64,000 nt of DNA from Lysobacter ciconiae (GCF_015209725.1 NZ_CP063656.1:1595001-1659000), one strand, 5' to 3'. Positions 16,048 to 24,191 are shown, counted from the stretch's first letter. Translations and numbers: made by a program. The notes: generated by a model not told the origin, from the sequence alone.

Positions 16048-17730
16048 CTAGGTGCCGCCACCACTGCGCCAGATCGACACTACCAGCCACGCACCGGCAA
16101 TGGCGGCGCCGACGAAACCCAGCAGGCCGAAAGCCGGCAGACCCAGGAGTGTGGGCCCGCCACGCACGGTCAGCGTGATCGAGGATCCGATGATGAGTGC
16201 GGCCAGGACCACGCCTACCGTCAGGCGGTTGGCCGCGTGGTTGAGCTGGGTACCGAATTCGTCCAGGCGATCGATGTCGACATGCAGTTTGACGTTGCCG
16301 CGCCGCGCCGAGCGCATCAGCCGGCGAATGTCCCGCGGAAGGCCTGCCAGTAATTCCGTCGTTTCCGCCAGCGTGCGCGCGCCCTGGCGCAACAGCGTCG
16401 CCGGTCGATAGCGCTGCAACATCGCGCGGCGCAGGAAGGGCGCCGCCTCGCTGGCCATGTCGAAATCCGGATCCAGGCTGCGACCCAGTCCTTCCAACGT
16501 GACGAACACCTTGATCATCAAGGCCAGGTCGGCCGGCAGGGCCAGCCGGTTGGCCCGCAGCAAGGCCGTCACGTCGCCCAGCATCGTGGCCAGGTTCAAC
16601 TGGCCCAGCGAAATCCCGTGGTACTGGTCGACCAGCGCGTCCACGTCCAGCGCCATCTGGGCCTCGTCGGCGTGGGCCTGCGTCGCCCACTCGAGCATCA
16701 CGTCGGTGACCCGGGCCGCGTCCCGCATCACCAGCGCATCCAACAGGCCGATCACCTGGTTGCGGCGGGCATCCGACAGCCGCCCGACCATGCCGTAGTC
16801 GATCAGGGCAATGACGTTGTCGGGCAGCACGAACACATTGCCGGGGTGCGGATCGGCATGGAAAAACCCGTCCTCGAACATCAACTTCAGCACTGCATTC
16901 GCGCCGCGCCGGGCAATCAGCTTGCGGTCCAGCCCGGCGGCATCGACCGCGGCCAGGTTGGACAGCGACACACCGTCGACAAAATCCTGCACGTTCATCC
17001 GCGCGCCGGTGTATTGCCAATGCACCGCGGGAACCACGATCTCCCCCGAGCCGGAGAAGCTGGAGGCAATGCGCTCGGCGTGACGGCACTCGGCCGCCAG
17101 ATCGAGCTCGCGGCCCAGCGAACCCTTGAACTGGCGGACCATCGCGCTGGGCTGGAACTGGCGCAGTTCCTCGAAGCGCGCCTCCATCGCCTGCGCCGCG
17201 CGATGAAGCAGGCGCATGTCGGCTTCCACCACCGGCTTGATGCCTGGCCGGCGCACCTTGACGACCACCTCGGTGCCGTCGTGCAGGCGCGCACGGTGGA
17301 CCTGGGCGATCGATGCGGCGGCCAGGGGCGTCCGGTCCAGCCAGGCGAACACGGCTTCGGGCGACGCGCCCAGGTCCTCCAGCATCTGCTGGCGGATGAG
17401 CTTGTAGGGCACTTCCGGCGCCTGGTTTTGCAGCTTGCCGAACTCGGCGATCCACTCCGGCGGGAACAGGTCCACGCGCGTCGCCAGCACCTGCCCCAGC
17501 TTGACGAAACTGGGGCCCATTTCCTCCAGCGCGTGGCGCACCCGCACCGGCGTGGGCAGCGCCACCAGCTCCTCCATGTGGCCCAAGGGCAGCACGCGCC
17601 CTGCGCGGGCGAGCACCGGCGCCAGCCCGAGCCGGCCGACCATGTCGCCGAAGCCGTAGCGGATCAGTATCGAGGCGATGTCGTAGACCCGCCCCAAGTC
17701 CCGGGTTGCGCTCAGCCCATCCCACAGCAT
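16048..17730 (-). CDS. UbiB/ABC1 (AarF) atypical kinase family protein
   Basis: A 560-residue protein of the UbiB/COQ8 family, needed in many bacteria for ubiquinone synthesis; members show ATPase activity. The family KxGQ motif is present (FVKLGQVLATRVDLFPPEW), followed by the atypical P-loop (AAASIAQVHRARL), an ion-pair lysine region (VVVKVRRPG), the catalytic HADPHPGN loop, and DYGMVGRL in place of DFG. Two C-terminal transmembrane helices (~residues 500-555) anchor it to the inner membrane. ATG at 17730 has GGAG eight bases upstream; the frame also opens at a TTG overlapping the hemolysin III stop. It could be ubiB or a second paralogue. Confidence 0.88.
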   Translation of the reverse strand: MLWDGLSATRDLGRVYDIASILIRYGFGDMVGRLGLAPVLARAGRVLPLGHMEELVALPTPVRVRHALEEMGPSFVKLGQVLATRVDLFPPEWIAEFGKLQNQAPEVPYKLIRQQMLEDLGASPEAVFAWLDRTPLAAASIAQVHRARLHDGTEVVVKVRRPGIKPVVEADMRLLHRAAQAMEARFEELRQFQPSAMVRQFKGSLGRELDLAAECRHAERIASSFSGSGEIVVPAVHWQYTGARMNVQDFVDGVSLSNLAAVDAAGLDRKLIARRGANAVLKLMFEDGFFHADPHPGNVFVLPDNVIALIDYGMVGRLSDARRNQVIGLLDALVMRDAARVTDVMLEWATQAHADEAQMALDVDALVDQYHGISLGQLNLATMLGDVTALLRANRLALPADLALMIKVFVTLEGLGRSLDPDFDMASEAAPFLRRAMLQRYRPATLLRQGARTLAETTELLAGLPRDIRRLMRSARRGNVKLHVDIDRLDEFGTQLNHAANRLTVGVVLAALIIGSSITLTVRGGPTLLGLPAFGLLGFVGAAIAGAWLVVSIWRSGGGT

Positions 17731-17767
17731 GCGTGTAGCTCCGGTTGACCGCGGATCGGCGCGGCGC

Positions 17768-18442
17768 TCAGACAATGTGCGCCATCACTGCGATGTAATG
17801 GCACAGGCTCCCGCCGAGGACAAACATGTGCCATATCGCATGCGAGTACTTCAGTGCCGGCCGGTGATAGAAAATCGTCCCTGCGGTGTAGAAAATGCCG
17901 CCCGCCAGCAGCCAGCCCAGGGTCCAGCCGTCCAGCGCACGCCACATCGGCTTGATCGCGACCAGCACCAGCCAGCCCATTGCGATGTAGATCATCGTCG
18001 ACAGGCGCCGGTAGCGGCCGGTCAGGAACAGCTTGAACACCACCCCGGCTGCGGCCAGCGTCCAGATCACGCCGAACAGCCACCAGCCCCACGGACCACG
18101 CAGGCCGATGAGCGTGAACGGCGTGTAGGTTCCCGCGATCAACAGGTAGATCGCGCAATGGTCGAAGACCTTCAGCCTCGCCTTGGCAACCGGGTGGCGC
18201 ACCGCGTGGTACAGCGTTGATGCGACGTAAAGCAGCAACAGGCACACGCCGAAGACGATCGCGCTAGTAAGTTGCCACGCATCGCCCCACAGCGCGGCCA
18301 GGGTGATGAGGACGGCGCCGCCGGCGAGCGCGGCCGTCGCGCCCAGTCCGTGGGTGAGCGCGTTGGCGAGCTCCTCCGAAGCCGGCGCCGGCGCGGGCGT
18401 CGGTGATGACCGCGACGATGAGAGGGTAGGCATGCCGGCCAT
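17768..18442 (-). CDS. Hemolysin III family (PAQR-type) membrane protein
   Basis: A 224-residue inner-membrane protein with seven spans, of the HlyIII/YqfA branch of the PAQR family. The conserved residues are seen as ASTLYHAV (Ser and first His), FDHCAIYLLIAGTYTPF (Asp) and the C-terminal HAIWHMFVLGGSLCHYIAV with the last histidines. These residues bind zinc in PAQR hydrolases. The bacterial function is unclear; some homologues affect membrane energetics or lysis. The start is uncertain among 18463, 18442 and 18433, since none has a clear ribosome site. Downstream is the UbiB-like gene on the same strand, 37 bp away. Confidence 0.9.
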   Translation of the reverse strand: MAGMPTLSSSRSSPTPAPAPASEELANALTHGLGATAALAGGAVLITLAALWGDAWQLTSAIVFGVCLLLLYVASTLYHAVRHPVAKARLKVFDHCAIYLLIAGTYTPFTLIGLRGPWGWWLFGVIWTLAAAGVVFKLFLTGRYRRLSTMIYIAMGWLVLVAIKPMWRALDGWTLGWLLAGGIFYTAGTIFYHRPALKYSHAIWHMFVLGGSLCHYIAVMAHIV

Positions 18443-18497
18443 GCTAGCGCCGTTTACCGGCAACCGGTGGACGCCGCGGCTCGGGTGATCGGCGGCA

Positions 18498-18839
18498 TCA
18501 GGCCTTTTTGAGAAAGCACGTCTTCAGCACCAGACCCTTGATCTTGTCCGAGCTGCCTTCGATGTTTTCCGGGTCGTCCTCCACCAGGCGGATGTTGCGG
18601 ATCACCGTGCCCTGCTTGAGCGGGATCGAGGAGCCCTTGACCTTGAGGTCCTTGATGACGGTAACGGTGTCGCCCTCGTTGAGGATGTTGCCGTTGACGT
18701 CGCGCACCACCATCGCGTCCGCGGGCTTCGCGTTCGGATCGGTCGGCCATTCGTGGCCGCAGTCGGCGCAGACGTAGTGATCACCGTCGGGGTAGGTGTT
18801 CTCCTTGCCGCACTTGGAACAGGCCGGAATATCAGGCAT
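18498..18839 (-). CDS. PhnA-family zinc-ribbon protein
   Basis: A 113-residue protein of the PhnA (YjdM) family. The N-terminal zinc ribbon uses Cys7, Cys10, Cys24 and Cys27. The C-terminal KOW-like domain contains NEGDTVTVIKDLKVKGSS and ends GLVLKTCFLKKA as usual for the family. Although called alkylphosphonate utilisation protein A, the E. coli homologue is not part of phosphonate breakdown and its function is unknown. The frame is open far upstream, to 19766, but that region is antisense to a methyltransferase gene; the ATG at 18839 begins the conserved protein. Confidence 0.93.
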   Translation of the reverse strand: MPDIPACSKCGKENTYPDGDHYVCADCGHEWPTDPNAKPADAMVVRDVNGNILNEGDTVTVIKDLKVKGSSIPLKQGTVIRNIRLVEDDPENIEGSSDKIKGLVLKTCFLKKA

Positions 18840-19097
18840 CAACACACCATCCATTGAAGAGTCGGGGGGCCGGACAGTATAAGCCAGCGCCTCAGGACGT
18901 GGCCGCAACTCATTGAATCTGCTTATGAAGCCCGCGTGCATCGCGTGCCCGTGCACGCAGCGCTGGCGGCGCTTACGGAGTAGCATGGAGCGGGGCCTGC
19001 TGCACGGCCCTCTCCTTGCCGACCGCTTTCCAGGGTCCAAGCCTGCTCCCGCCATGCGCCCTGCCCTCAACCGGCGGCGTTCTAACAGGGGGTCTTC

Positions 19098-19769
19098 ATG
19101 CCCGGTTATCTCACGCGCCAGCAGCGCATCCGCCTGGGCGATCTGGATTACACGATCCGCTCGCTCAGCGATAAACAGCAGTTTTCCGACCCCGACGGGC
19201 GCGCCAAACGGCTGGGCATCTCCTCGGCCCAGTGGTCGCTGTTCGGGCAGGTCTGGCCCGCCGGACAGCTGCTCGCCAATGCGATGGCGACTTTCGATAT
19301 CGAGGGCAAGCGCATCCTGGAGGTCGGCTGTGGCCTGGGGCTGGCAAGCCTGGTGCTGCAGCGGCGCGGCGCGGACGTGATCGCCAGCGACATGCACCCT
19401 CTGGCTGAGCCCTTCCTGGCCTACAACAGCGCACTCAACGACCTGCCCAGCGTGCCCTACCGCAAGCTCCAGTGGGGTGTGCCACTGCCCACGCTGGGAC
19501 GCTTCGACCTGCTCATAGGAGCGGATGTCCTCTACGAACGGCCGCACGCGGAACTGATTGCCGCGCTGGTCGGAAGGCACGCGCTGCCCGAGGCCGAGTT
19601 GTTGTTCTGCGACCCGGGCCGGGGCCACAGCGGCGCGTTCACCCGGGCCCTGGCATTGCAGGGCTTTGAGGTCAGCGAATCCCGCGGCGCGCTGGACGAG
19701 GATGAGCCCGAGACCTTGCGCGGTCGACTGCTCCACTACCGGCGCCGCGCAGCAGACGGTCCGCAATGA
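19098..19769 (+). CDS. Class I SAM-dependent methyltransferase (protein-lysine type, METTL/ETFB-KMT-like)
   Basis: A 223-residue cytosolic methyltransferase. The SAM-binding motif I is ILEVGCGLGLASLVLQRRGA at residues ~74-93, followed by VIASDMHPLAEPFL (acidic motif II) and FDLLIGADVLYE (motif IV). The upstream WPAGQLLANAM and the DVLYE motif are typical of Methyltransf_16 proteins that methylate lysines in other proteins. The start ATG has GGGGG five bases upstream. It overlaps the next gene by four bases (ATGA), so it works in an operon with a YkgJ-type cysteine-cluster protein. The target is unknown. Confidence 0.85.
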   Translation: MPGYLTRQQRIRLGDLDYTIRSLSDKQQFSDPDGRAKRLGISSAQWSLFGQVWPAGQLLANAMATFDIEGKRILEVGCGLGLASLVLQRRGADVIASDMHPLAEPFLAYNSALNDLPSVPYRKLQWGVPLPTLGRFDLLIGADVLYERPHAELIAALVGRHALPEAELLFCDPGRGHSGAFTRALALQGFEVSESRGALDEDEPETLRGRLLHYRRRAADGPQ

Positions 19770-20098
19770 TGTCGGAGGCCACGGATTTGCCGGACATCGA
19801 CCGCTCGATAAGCTGCCAGCGATGCGACGCGGTGTGTTGCCGACAAACCGTCCTGGTCATGCCGGAGGACACCGCCGTCCCCCGCCACATGATCGCGCGT
19901 ACGCCGCACGGCCTGCACGTCATGGCCCACGACGAGGACGGCTGGTGCGTGGCCGTGGACCCGACGCGCATGAACTGCACCATCTACGACCAGCGGCCGG
20001 GAATCTGCCGCGCGTTCCGGATGGGGAGCCCGGATTGCCGCAGCGTTCGCGATGCCTACTCGCGTCTCTACGACGAAGCCGCGCCGCCGGCGGAGTAA
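19766..20098 (+). CDS. YkgJ-family cysteine-cluster protein
   Basis: A 110-residue protein with the zinc/iron-chelating CxxCxxxCC signature (CQRCDAVCC) near residue 17 and the second part MNCTIYDQRPGICRAFRMGSPDC, the usual layout of the YkgJ/UPF0153 family. These cysteines are proposed to bind an Fe-S cluster or zinc; no reaction is established. Translation is coupled to the methyltransferase gene by an ATGA overlap. An ATG-ATG start gives two possible initiation codons at 19766 and 19769. Confidence 0.9.
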   Translation: MMSEATDLPDIDRSISCQRCDAVCCRQTVLVMPEDTAVPRHMIARTPHGLHVMAHDEDGWCVAVDPTRMNCTIYDQRPGICRAFRMGSPDCRSVRDAYSRLYDEAAPPAE

Positions 20099-20114
20099 GC
20101 CGTCCCCGAAGTGA

Positions 20115-21287
20115 TCAGCCGCGGGCGGTCTCCAGCGCTGCTGAGAGGTCCGCCCACAGGTCATTGACATGCTCGATGCCGGCCGACACCCGCAGCAGGC
20201 CGGCGGTGATGCCGGTCGCCTGGCGCGTCGCCTCATCAAGTACGCGGTGGGTCAGCCCGGCCGGGTGCTGGATCAGACTGTCCACCGAGCCCAGGCTGAC
20301 CGCCGGGGTCAGCAGGCGCACGGCCTTCATGACGGTCGATGCGGCGGCGTGCCCGCCGTGCAAATCAAAGGCGAGCAAGGCGCCCGGCCCGCGCATCTGC
20401 GTGGCGGCGAGGTGATCGTTGGCGACCGTCCCCATTCCCGGATAGAACACCGTTGCCACCGCAGAGTGTTCGGCCAGCCGCTGTGCCAAGACCCCGGCGT
20501 TGTGCTGGGCGCGCTCGACGCGCAGCGCCAGCGTCGGCAATCCGCGATGCAGGAGATAGGCTCCCAGCGGGTGTAGCAACGCGCCGGTAACGGCACGGAT
20601 CTGACGCAGCGGCTTGGCGTTTTCCTCGCTGCAGCACACCACCCCGGCAATCACATCGCCGTGGCCGCCGAGGAACTTGGTTGCGCTGTGGAGTACATAC
20701 GTCGCGCCCAGGGCGATCGGGTTCTGCAGCACCGGCGTGGCAAACGTGGAGTCCACCGCTACCGGGACCTTGCCCGCCGCTGCGACCACGGCGCGGATGT
20801 CGACCAGGTCCAGGGTCGGGTTGGCCGGCGTCTCGATCATCACCAGCGCCGTCGTGGGGCGGATACGCGAGGCAATATCGGCCGCGTCCACGAATTCGGC
20901 CTCCAGTCCGGCCATGCCGCTGGCGAGCAGGTGATCGGAGGTTCCGTACAACGGACGCACGACCAGCACGTGTCCGCCGTCCGTCCTCACCGCCATCAGT
21001 AATGCCGCCAGCGCCGCCATCCCGGAGCCAAAAGCGACGCAGGCCTCGCTGCCTTCCAGCTGCGCCAGAGCGCCTTCCACCCGTGCCACCGTGGGATTGT
21101 GCAGCCGCGCGTAGATCGGATTGGCCGCGCTTGCCTCCCCGGCCACCAGCGCATCGAAGCTGGCCGTACCTGCCGCCAGATCGGGTACCGGGTAGGTCGT
21201 GGAGAGGTCGATCGGCGGGGCGTGAACGCCCAACTGGCCGAAATCCTCGCGCCCGGCGTGGACGGCAAGCGTGTGAAGGTGCGGCAT
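20115..21287 (-). CDS. Cys/Met metabolism PLP-dependent enzyme (transsulfuration family)
   Basis: A 390-residue cytosolic PLP enzyme of the MetB/MetC/MegL family. It shows the PLP phosphate-binding tyrosine region (NPIYARLHNPT), FGSGMAALAALLM, ETPANPTLDLVDI with the cofactor-ring aspartate later in AVDSTFATP, the PLP lysine K204 in HSATKFLGGHGD, and SLGSVDSLIQHPAGLTH near the C-terminus. Cystathionine gamma-synthase, gamma-lyase, beta-lyase and methionine gamma-lyase all share these motifs and cannot be told apart by eye. A perfect 10 bp-arm hairpin covers its ribosome-binding site. Confidence 0.88.
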   Translation of the reverse strand: MPHLHTLAVHAGREDFGQLGVHAPPIDLSTTYPVPDLAAGTASFDALVAGEASAANPIYARLHNPTVARVEGALAQLEGSEACVAFGSGMAALAALLMAVRTDGGHVLVVRPLYGTSDHLLASGMAGLEAEFVDAADIASRIRPTTALVMIETPANPTLDLVDIRAVVAAAGKVPVAVDSTFATPVLQNPIALGATYVLHSATKFLGGHGDVIAGVVCCSEENAKPLRQIRAVTGALLHPLGAYLLHRGLPTLALRVERAQHNAGVLAQRLAEHSAVATVFYPGMGTVANDHLAATQMRGPGALLAFDLHGGHAAASTVMKAVRLLTPAVSLGSVDSLIQHPAGLTHRVLDEATRQATGITAGLLRVSAGIEHVNDLWADLSAALETARG

Positions 21288-21290
21288 CCG

Positions 21291-21318
21291 ATGGGGCTCC
21301 TTGGCTGTGGAGCCCCAT
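21291..21318 (-). promoter_or_regulatory. Hairpin sequestering the ribosome-binding site of the Cys/Met enzyme
   Basis: In the transcript the two 10-base arms (ATGGGGCTCC and GGAGCCCCAT) are perfectly complementary around an 8-base loop. The Shine-Dalgarno AAGGAG begins in the loop and runs into the 3' arm, nine bases before the ATG at 21287. Folding would hide it. There is no T-tract, so the likely effect is on translation. No known SAM or SAH riboswitch pattern was recognised. Confidence 0.6.
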
Positions 21319-21337
21319 TCTAGGATCGATTGCGCCC

Positions 21338-22483
21338 TTAGAAGCGGTAGATGGCAGCCAGCCCGGTCTCGCTGGGCATGCGGCCCTTGGGCACGACTAC
21401 GACCTGGCCACCGTTGGCGATCACCTTCTCGGCGATATCGTCCAGCAGGTCTTCTCCGATGCCGCCTTCCGCGGCGAAGTCGACCGCACCGCTCTGCAGG
21501 TCCATGCGGCCGTTGACCTGCCGATCGGCTTCCACCAGCAGGGTGGATACGCGTGCCGACACGGCGCTGCGCGCCACCTGGGCGATATCGTCGTTGGCCA
21601 GCCAGCGCGCACGCGCGGCGTGGTACATGTCCACCAGCCCCGCCAGGCGCTCCAGGTACTTGGGCTCCATGACGCGCCAGGCGCGCTCGCGCAGCTCGTC
21701 CAGGCTGATGGCGTCGGGATGCGTGTCGATCCCCTGCGGCAGCAGATAGGCGTTGTGGCTCAGCTTGCGGAACATCGCCTGATGCTCGGGCAGCGCGGCC
21801 AGCATCAGTGGCAGTCGCGCCGGACGCGAGAACTGCTCGGCGACCGCGCGATCAACCGCACGGAAGAACTGCTCGGTGTCGGCATCGACCAGCTTGCTGC
21901 GCTCGATCTGGCCGTCGTTGACGCCGGCGATGGTTGCCGCCGCTCCGCGCGACCACGACGCCGGGCGCTGTCGCAGCGGGTCATCGCCAAGCACGGCCTC
22001 AAGCGTGTCGGGAAAGTCGTCGCCGGCTTCGAACGGATCCAGCGCATCGCGGTTGCCGACGAACATCTTGGCGCTGTGACGGTTGATCGCCAGCACCTGG
22101 TAGCGGTCGGCGGACTGCACCATCCGCAGCAGCGGCTTGATGTGGAAGCTGTCGCCGACATTGACCAGCTCGGGCACGGCGCGCTGCAGGCGATAGACGC
22201 GGAACATGTCCGGCGAGACCAGCACCGCCAGTCCGTCCAGGGTGTGATTCCAGAAGTTGCGCTCCTCGCCCAGCTTGCGCAGGTTGGCCAGCAGCGGCGC
22301 GGGATCCTTGTCCGGGTAGCGCTCCTTCCACGACGCCTCCGCCTTCTTGACCAGGTTGCCGAACCGGATAGGGTCCTGGCCGTTGTCCGGGTGGCTACGG
22401 TGCGTCGGCTGATAGAGCGAAATGCACGGGCCGACCGGATCCTGGAACAGGTTTCCGGTGAAGTCGTCGATAAGTGAATGCAT
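21338..22483 (-). CDS. baeRF-type (bacterial eRF1-like) protein
   Basis: A 381-residue cytosolic protein resembling the baeRF group, bacterial relatives of archaeo-eukaryotic release factor eRF1. The N-terminal part has CISLYQPTHRSHPDNGQDPI, the central part LAVLVSPDMFRVYRLQ and YQVLAINRHSAKMF, and the C-terminal domain ends GEDLLDDIAEKVIANGG then VPKGRMPSETGLAAIYRF, the recurring baeRF C-terminal pattern. Roles in ribosome rescue or stress have been proposed from comparative genomics but not shown. GAGGTG about five bases before the ATG at 22483 fixes the start. It is upstream of the PLP enzyme and divergent from the YgjP-like gene. Confidence 0.78.
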   Translation of the reverse strand: MHSLIDDFTGNLFQDPVGPCISLYQPTHRSHPDNGQDPIRFGNLVKKAEASWKERYPDKDPAPLLANLRKLGEERNFWNHTLDGLAVLVSPDMFRVYRLQRAVPELVNVGDSFHIKPLLRMVQSADRYQVLAINRHSAKMFVGNRDALDPFEAGDDFPDTLEAVLGDDPLRQRPASWSRGAAATIAGVNDGQIERSKLVDADTEQFFRAVDRAVAEQFSRPARLPLMLAALPEHQAMFRKLSHNAYLLPQGIDTHPDAISLDELRERAWRVMEPKYLERLAGLVDMYHAARARWLANDDIAQVARSAVSARVSTLLVEADRQVNGRMDLQSGAVDFAAEGGIGEDLLDDIAEKVIANGGQVVVVPKGRMPSETGLAAIYRF

Positions 22484-22621
22484 CTTGGCACCTCGGTGAA
22501 CGTGAATTTGGGGGCGGCAAAACTCGGGTTCTGCGACCTGAATCCAGTCTACCCTCCCCGCCTGAAGGCAATGTCGCGACCCACCCTGCGCGCTGACTCG
22601 CGCCAGCGGAGGAAAGGCGTG

Positions 22622-23152
22622 ATGCCGTATCGTGGCGACATGCCCGAGTTGCCCTACCTTGCCGGTTACGATCCTGGACTTCGCCAACAGGTGCGCGAGT
22701 TGATCCGTCGCGACCGGCTGGGATCCTGGCTGCAGGAGCGCTACGACCAGGCCCACGAGGTGCGCACCGACGGCGCCCTGTACCAGTACGTGGTCGGGCT
22801 CAAGGACCGCCACATGCGCAAGGCGGCGCCGCTGGACAAGGTGGTATTCGACAACCGCCTGCAGGCAGTGCGGCACGCGCTGGGCACCCACACAGCGGTC
22901 TCGCGCGTGCAGGGTGGCCGGCTCAAGGCCAGCCGCGAGATCCGGATCGCCGGGGTTTTCCGCGATGCGCCAGAGCCGTTCCTGCGCATGATCGTCGTCC
23001 ACGAACTGGCCCACCTGCGCCAGTCCGACCACAACCGCGCGTTCTACCAGCTGTGCAACCATATGGAGCCGGACTACCACCAGTTGGAATTCGATATGCG
23101 GCTGTACCTGACGCAGCTGGATCTGGCCAAGCGGGATTCAGTCCGGCAGTAG
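22622..23152 (+). CDS. YgjP-like (SprT/M48-fold) metallopeptidase domain protein
   Basis: A 176-residue protein with the zinc-peptidase motif HELAHLRQSDH (His127, Glu128, His131 and third ligand His137), characteristic of the YgjP/DUF45 family. The helix before it (APEPFLRMIVVHELAH) and after it (NRAFYQLCNHMEPDYHQLE) also fit. YgjP-like proteins are compact soluble zinc peptidases of unclear substrate. The start is ATG at 22622, or GTG directly before it, since GGAGG lies six to nine bases upstream; the longer frame from 22478 overlaps the divergent gene and is not conserved. Confidence 0.85.
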   Translation: MPYRGDMPELPYLAGYDPGLRQQVRELIRRDRLGSWLQERYDQAHEVRTDGALYQYVVGLKDRHMRKAAPLDKVVFDNRLQAVRHALGTHTAVSRVQGGRLKASREIRIAGVFRDAPEPFLRMIVVHELAHLRQSDHNRAFYQLCNHMEPDYHQLEFDMRLYLTQLDLAKRDSVRQ

Positions 23153-23186
23153 CGTCGGGTACGGCGCGATCCTCCGGATCACCGCC

Positions 23187-23450
23187 TCAGCCGCTGCAAC
23201 CCCCGCAACAGATCGACGGCAGTTGTTCGATCGCGTCCGGCCCGACCGGATAGCCGGCAAAGCCCAGCACGACGGCCAGATGGTTGGCATCCAGCGCCGC
23301 CGCCACCCGCAAGCGGTGGCTGGAGGGAGCGAAATCGATCACTGCCGCAGGATCGACGTCGTAGATCGCATCTTCGATCCGACCCAGCGCCTGCGGGTCA
23401 AGCGCCATCGCGCCCGCCTTTTCGCCCATGTCGATGTGGAACTCGCTCAT
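23187..23450 (-). CDS. Small HMA-like protein with cysteine-rich CCGGC tail
   Basis: An 87-residue protein not assigned to a named family. The pattern resembles a heavy-metal-associated ferredoxin fold: strand (EFHIDM), helix (ALGRIEDAIYDVDP), strands (AVIDFAPSSHRLRVAA), helix (ANHLAVVLGFAGYPV). The usual CxxC metal loop after the first strand is missing. Instead the protein ends SICCGGCSG, with cysteines 81, 82 and 85 that could bind metal. ATG at 23450 has AGGAGG six bases upstream, an excellent ribosome site. An FNR/Dnr-like box lies upstream, linking it tentatively to the nirK regulon. Confidence 0.7.
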   Translation of the reverse strand: MSEFHIDMGEKAGAMALDPQALGRIEDAIYDVDPAAVIDFAPSSHRLRVAAALDANHLAVVLGFAGYPVGPDAIEQLPSICCGGCSG

Positions 23451-23512
23451 GCCGGTCCTCCTGCCTGGTTTCGTCTTGCCGACCATGGTGCGCGGAGGAC
23501 GGCGGAGCGGCC

Positions 23513-23526
23513 GTGACCCGGATCAA
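23513..23526 (-). promoter_or_regulatory. Putative FNR/Dnr-type box upstream of the CCGGC protein gene
   Basis: On the minus strand the site reads TTGATCCGGGTCAC, one half-site perfect (TTGAT) and the other with a single end mismatch. It is centred 69.5 bp before the start of the small CCGGC gene, similar to the nirK site (78.5 bp). The -10 at class II spacing is weak (CACCAT). It overlaps the stop codon of the upstream MscS-like gene. Confidence 0.5.
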
Positions 23527-24191
23527 GCGTCGGGCAGACCGTAGCGCCGGTTGGCAGTTTGTTCAGCCGGACCGGCAGCAACACCCGGATAGGCGGCAAT
23601 TGTTTGTGGCTGCGTGTGGATTGCGGTGGGATTGGCGCCCCCACGTGCAGGCAGGTGACGGCGCACCGTACGCTGGAAGAACAGGTTGTTGGGCACCTGC
23701 AGGACCGACGAGGATTTGCCGTCGACGCACTCCTGCAGCGTCGTGTAGATCAGGTTGATGTCCACGACCTGGCCTTTCAGCCCCGGCTTTTCCCCGTTTT
23801 CCAGCAACTCGATGTGGTCGTTCAGCCGGAACGGGCGCGTGGTGAGGATCAGCGCCGTGCAGAAGATGTTGGACAGCACGCTCCAAGCCGCAAAGAACGC
23901 CACCGCGCCGACGGCGGCGAAGCCGGTGAACGCGGTCCACAGGATCGTCCCGGACACGCCAAAACGCTCCAGTATCAGCAGCAGCGCGCCGAACGAGACC
24001 AGGAACCCGAGCAGGCGCCGGCCGCCGACGGCCACCTGGGGCAGCAGGTTGTAACGCTGACTGACCCGCTTGATCAGGTGCCGACCCATTGCCCGCAACG
24101 CCCATGCCGCGATCAGGATCAGCACGATCTGCCCGGCCGGCAACAACACGTCCAGCCACTGCTGGGTCCACGCGGGAAACTGGTCTTTCAT
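23523..24191 (-). CDS. MscS-family small mechanosensitive channel protein
   Basis: A 222-residue inner-membrane protein with about three hydrophobic helices (residues ~12-32, 55-75, 80-110), then a MscS beta-domain. FAAVGAVAFFAAWSVLSNIFC corresponds to the pore-lining TM3 and TTRPFRLNDHIEL to the beta-domain entry, with LQVPNNLFFQRTVRR near the end. It lacks most of the large C-terminal cage of E. coli MscS, ending in a Pro/Ala/Gln-rich tail. It probably forms a small tension-gated or regulatory channel. ATG at 24191 is preferred over the frame opening at 24242 because it begins the amphipathic N-terminus. Confidence 0.87.
   Translation of the reverse strand: MKDQFPAWTQQWLDVLLPAGQIVLILIAAWALRAMGRHLIKRVSQRYNLLPQVAVGGRRLLGFLVSFGALLLILERFGVSGTILWTAFTGFAAVGAVAFFAAWSVLSNIFCTALILTTRPFRLNDHIELLENGEKPGLKGQVVDINLIYTTLQECVDGKSSSVLQVPNNLFFQRTVRRHLPARGGANPTAIHTQPQTIAAYPGVAAGPAEQTANRRYGLPDA

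Noticed and set aside
18840..19766. Long N-terminal extension of the PhnA frame
   Set aside because: It is antisense to the methyltransferase gene; PhnA's conserved zinc ribbon starts at 18839.
21288..21337. Intrinsic terminator after the baeRF gene
   Set aside because: The hairpin is strong but no T-tract follows on either strand, and its 3' arm holds the next gene's SD.
21288..21337. SAM or SAH riboswitch before the Cys/Met enzyme
   Set aside because: The gap is only ~50 bases, forms a single hairpin and shows none of the conserved riboswitch core bases I know.
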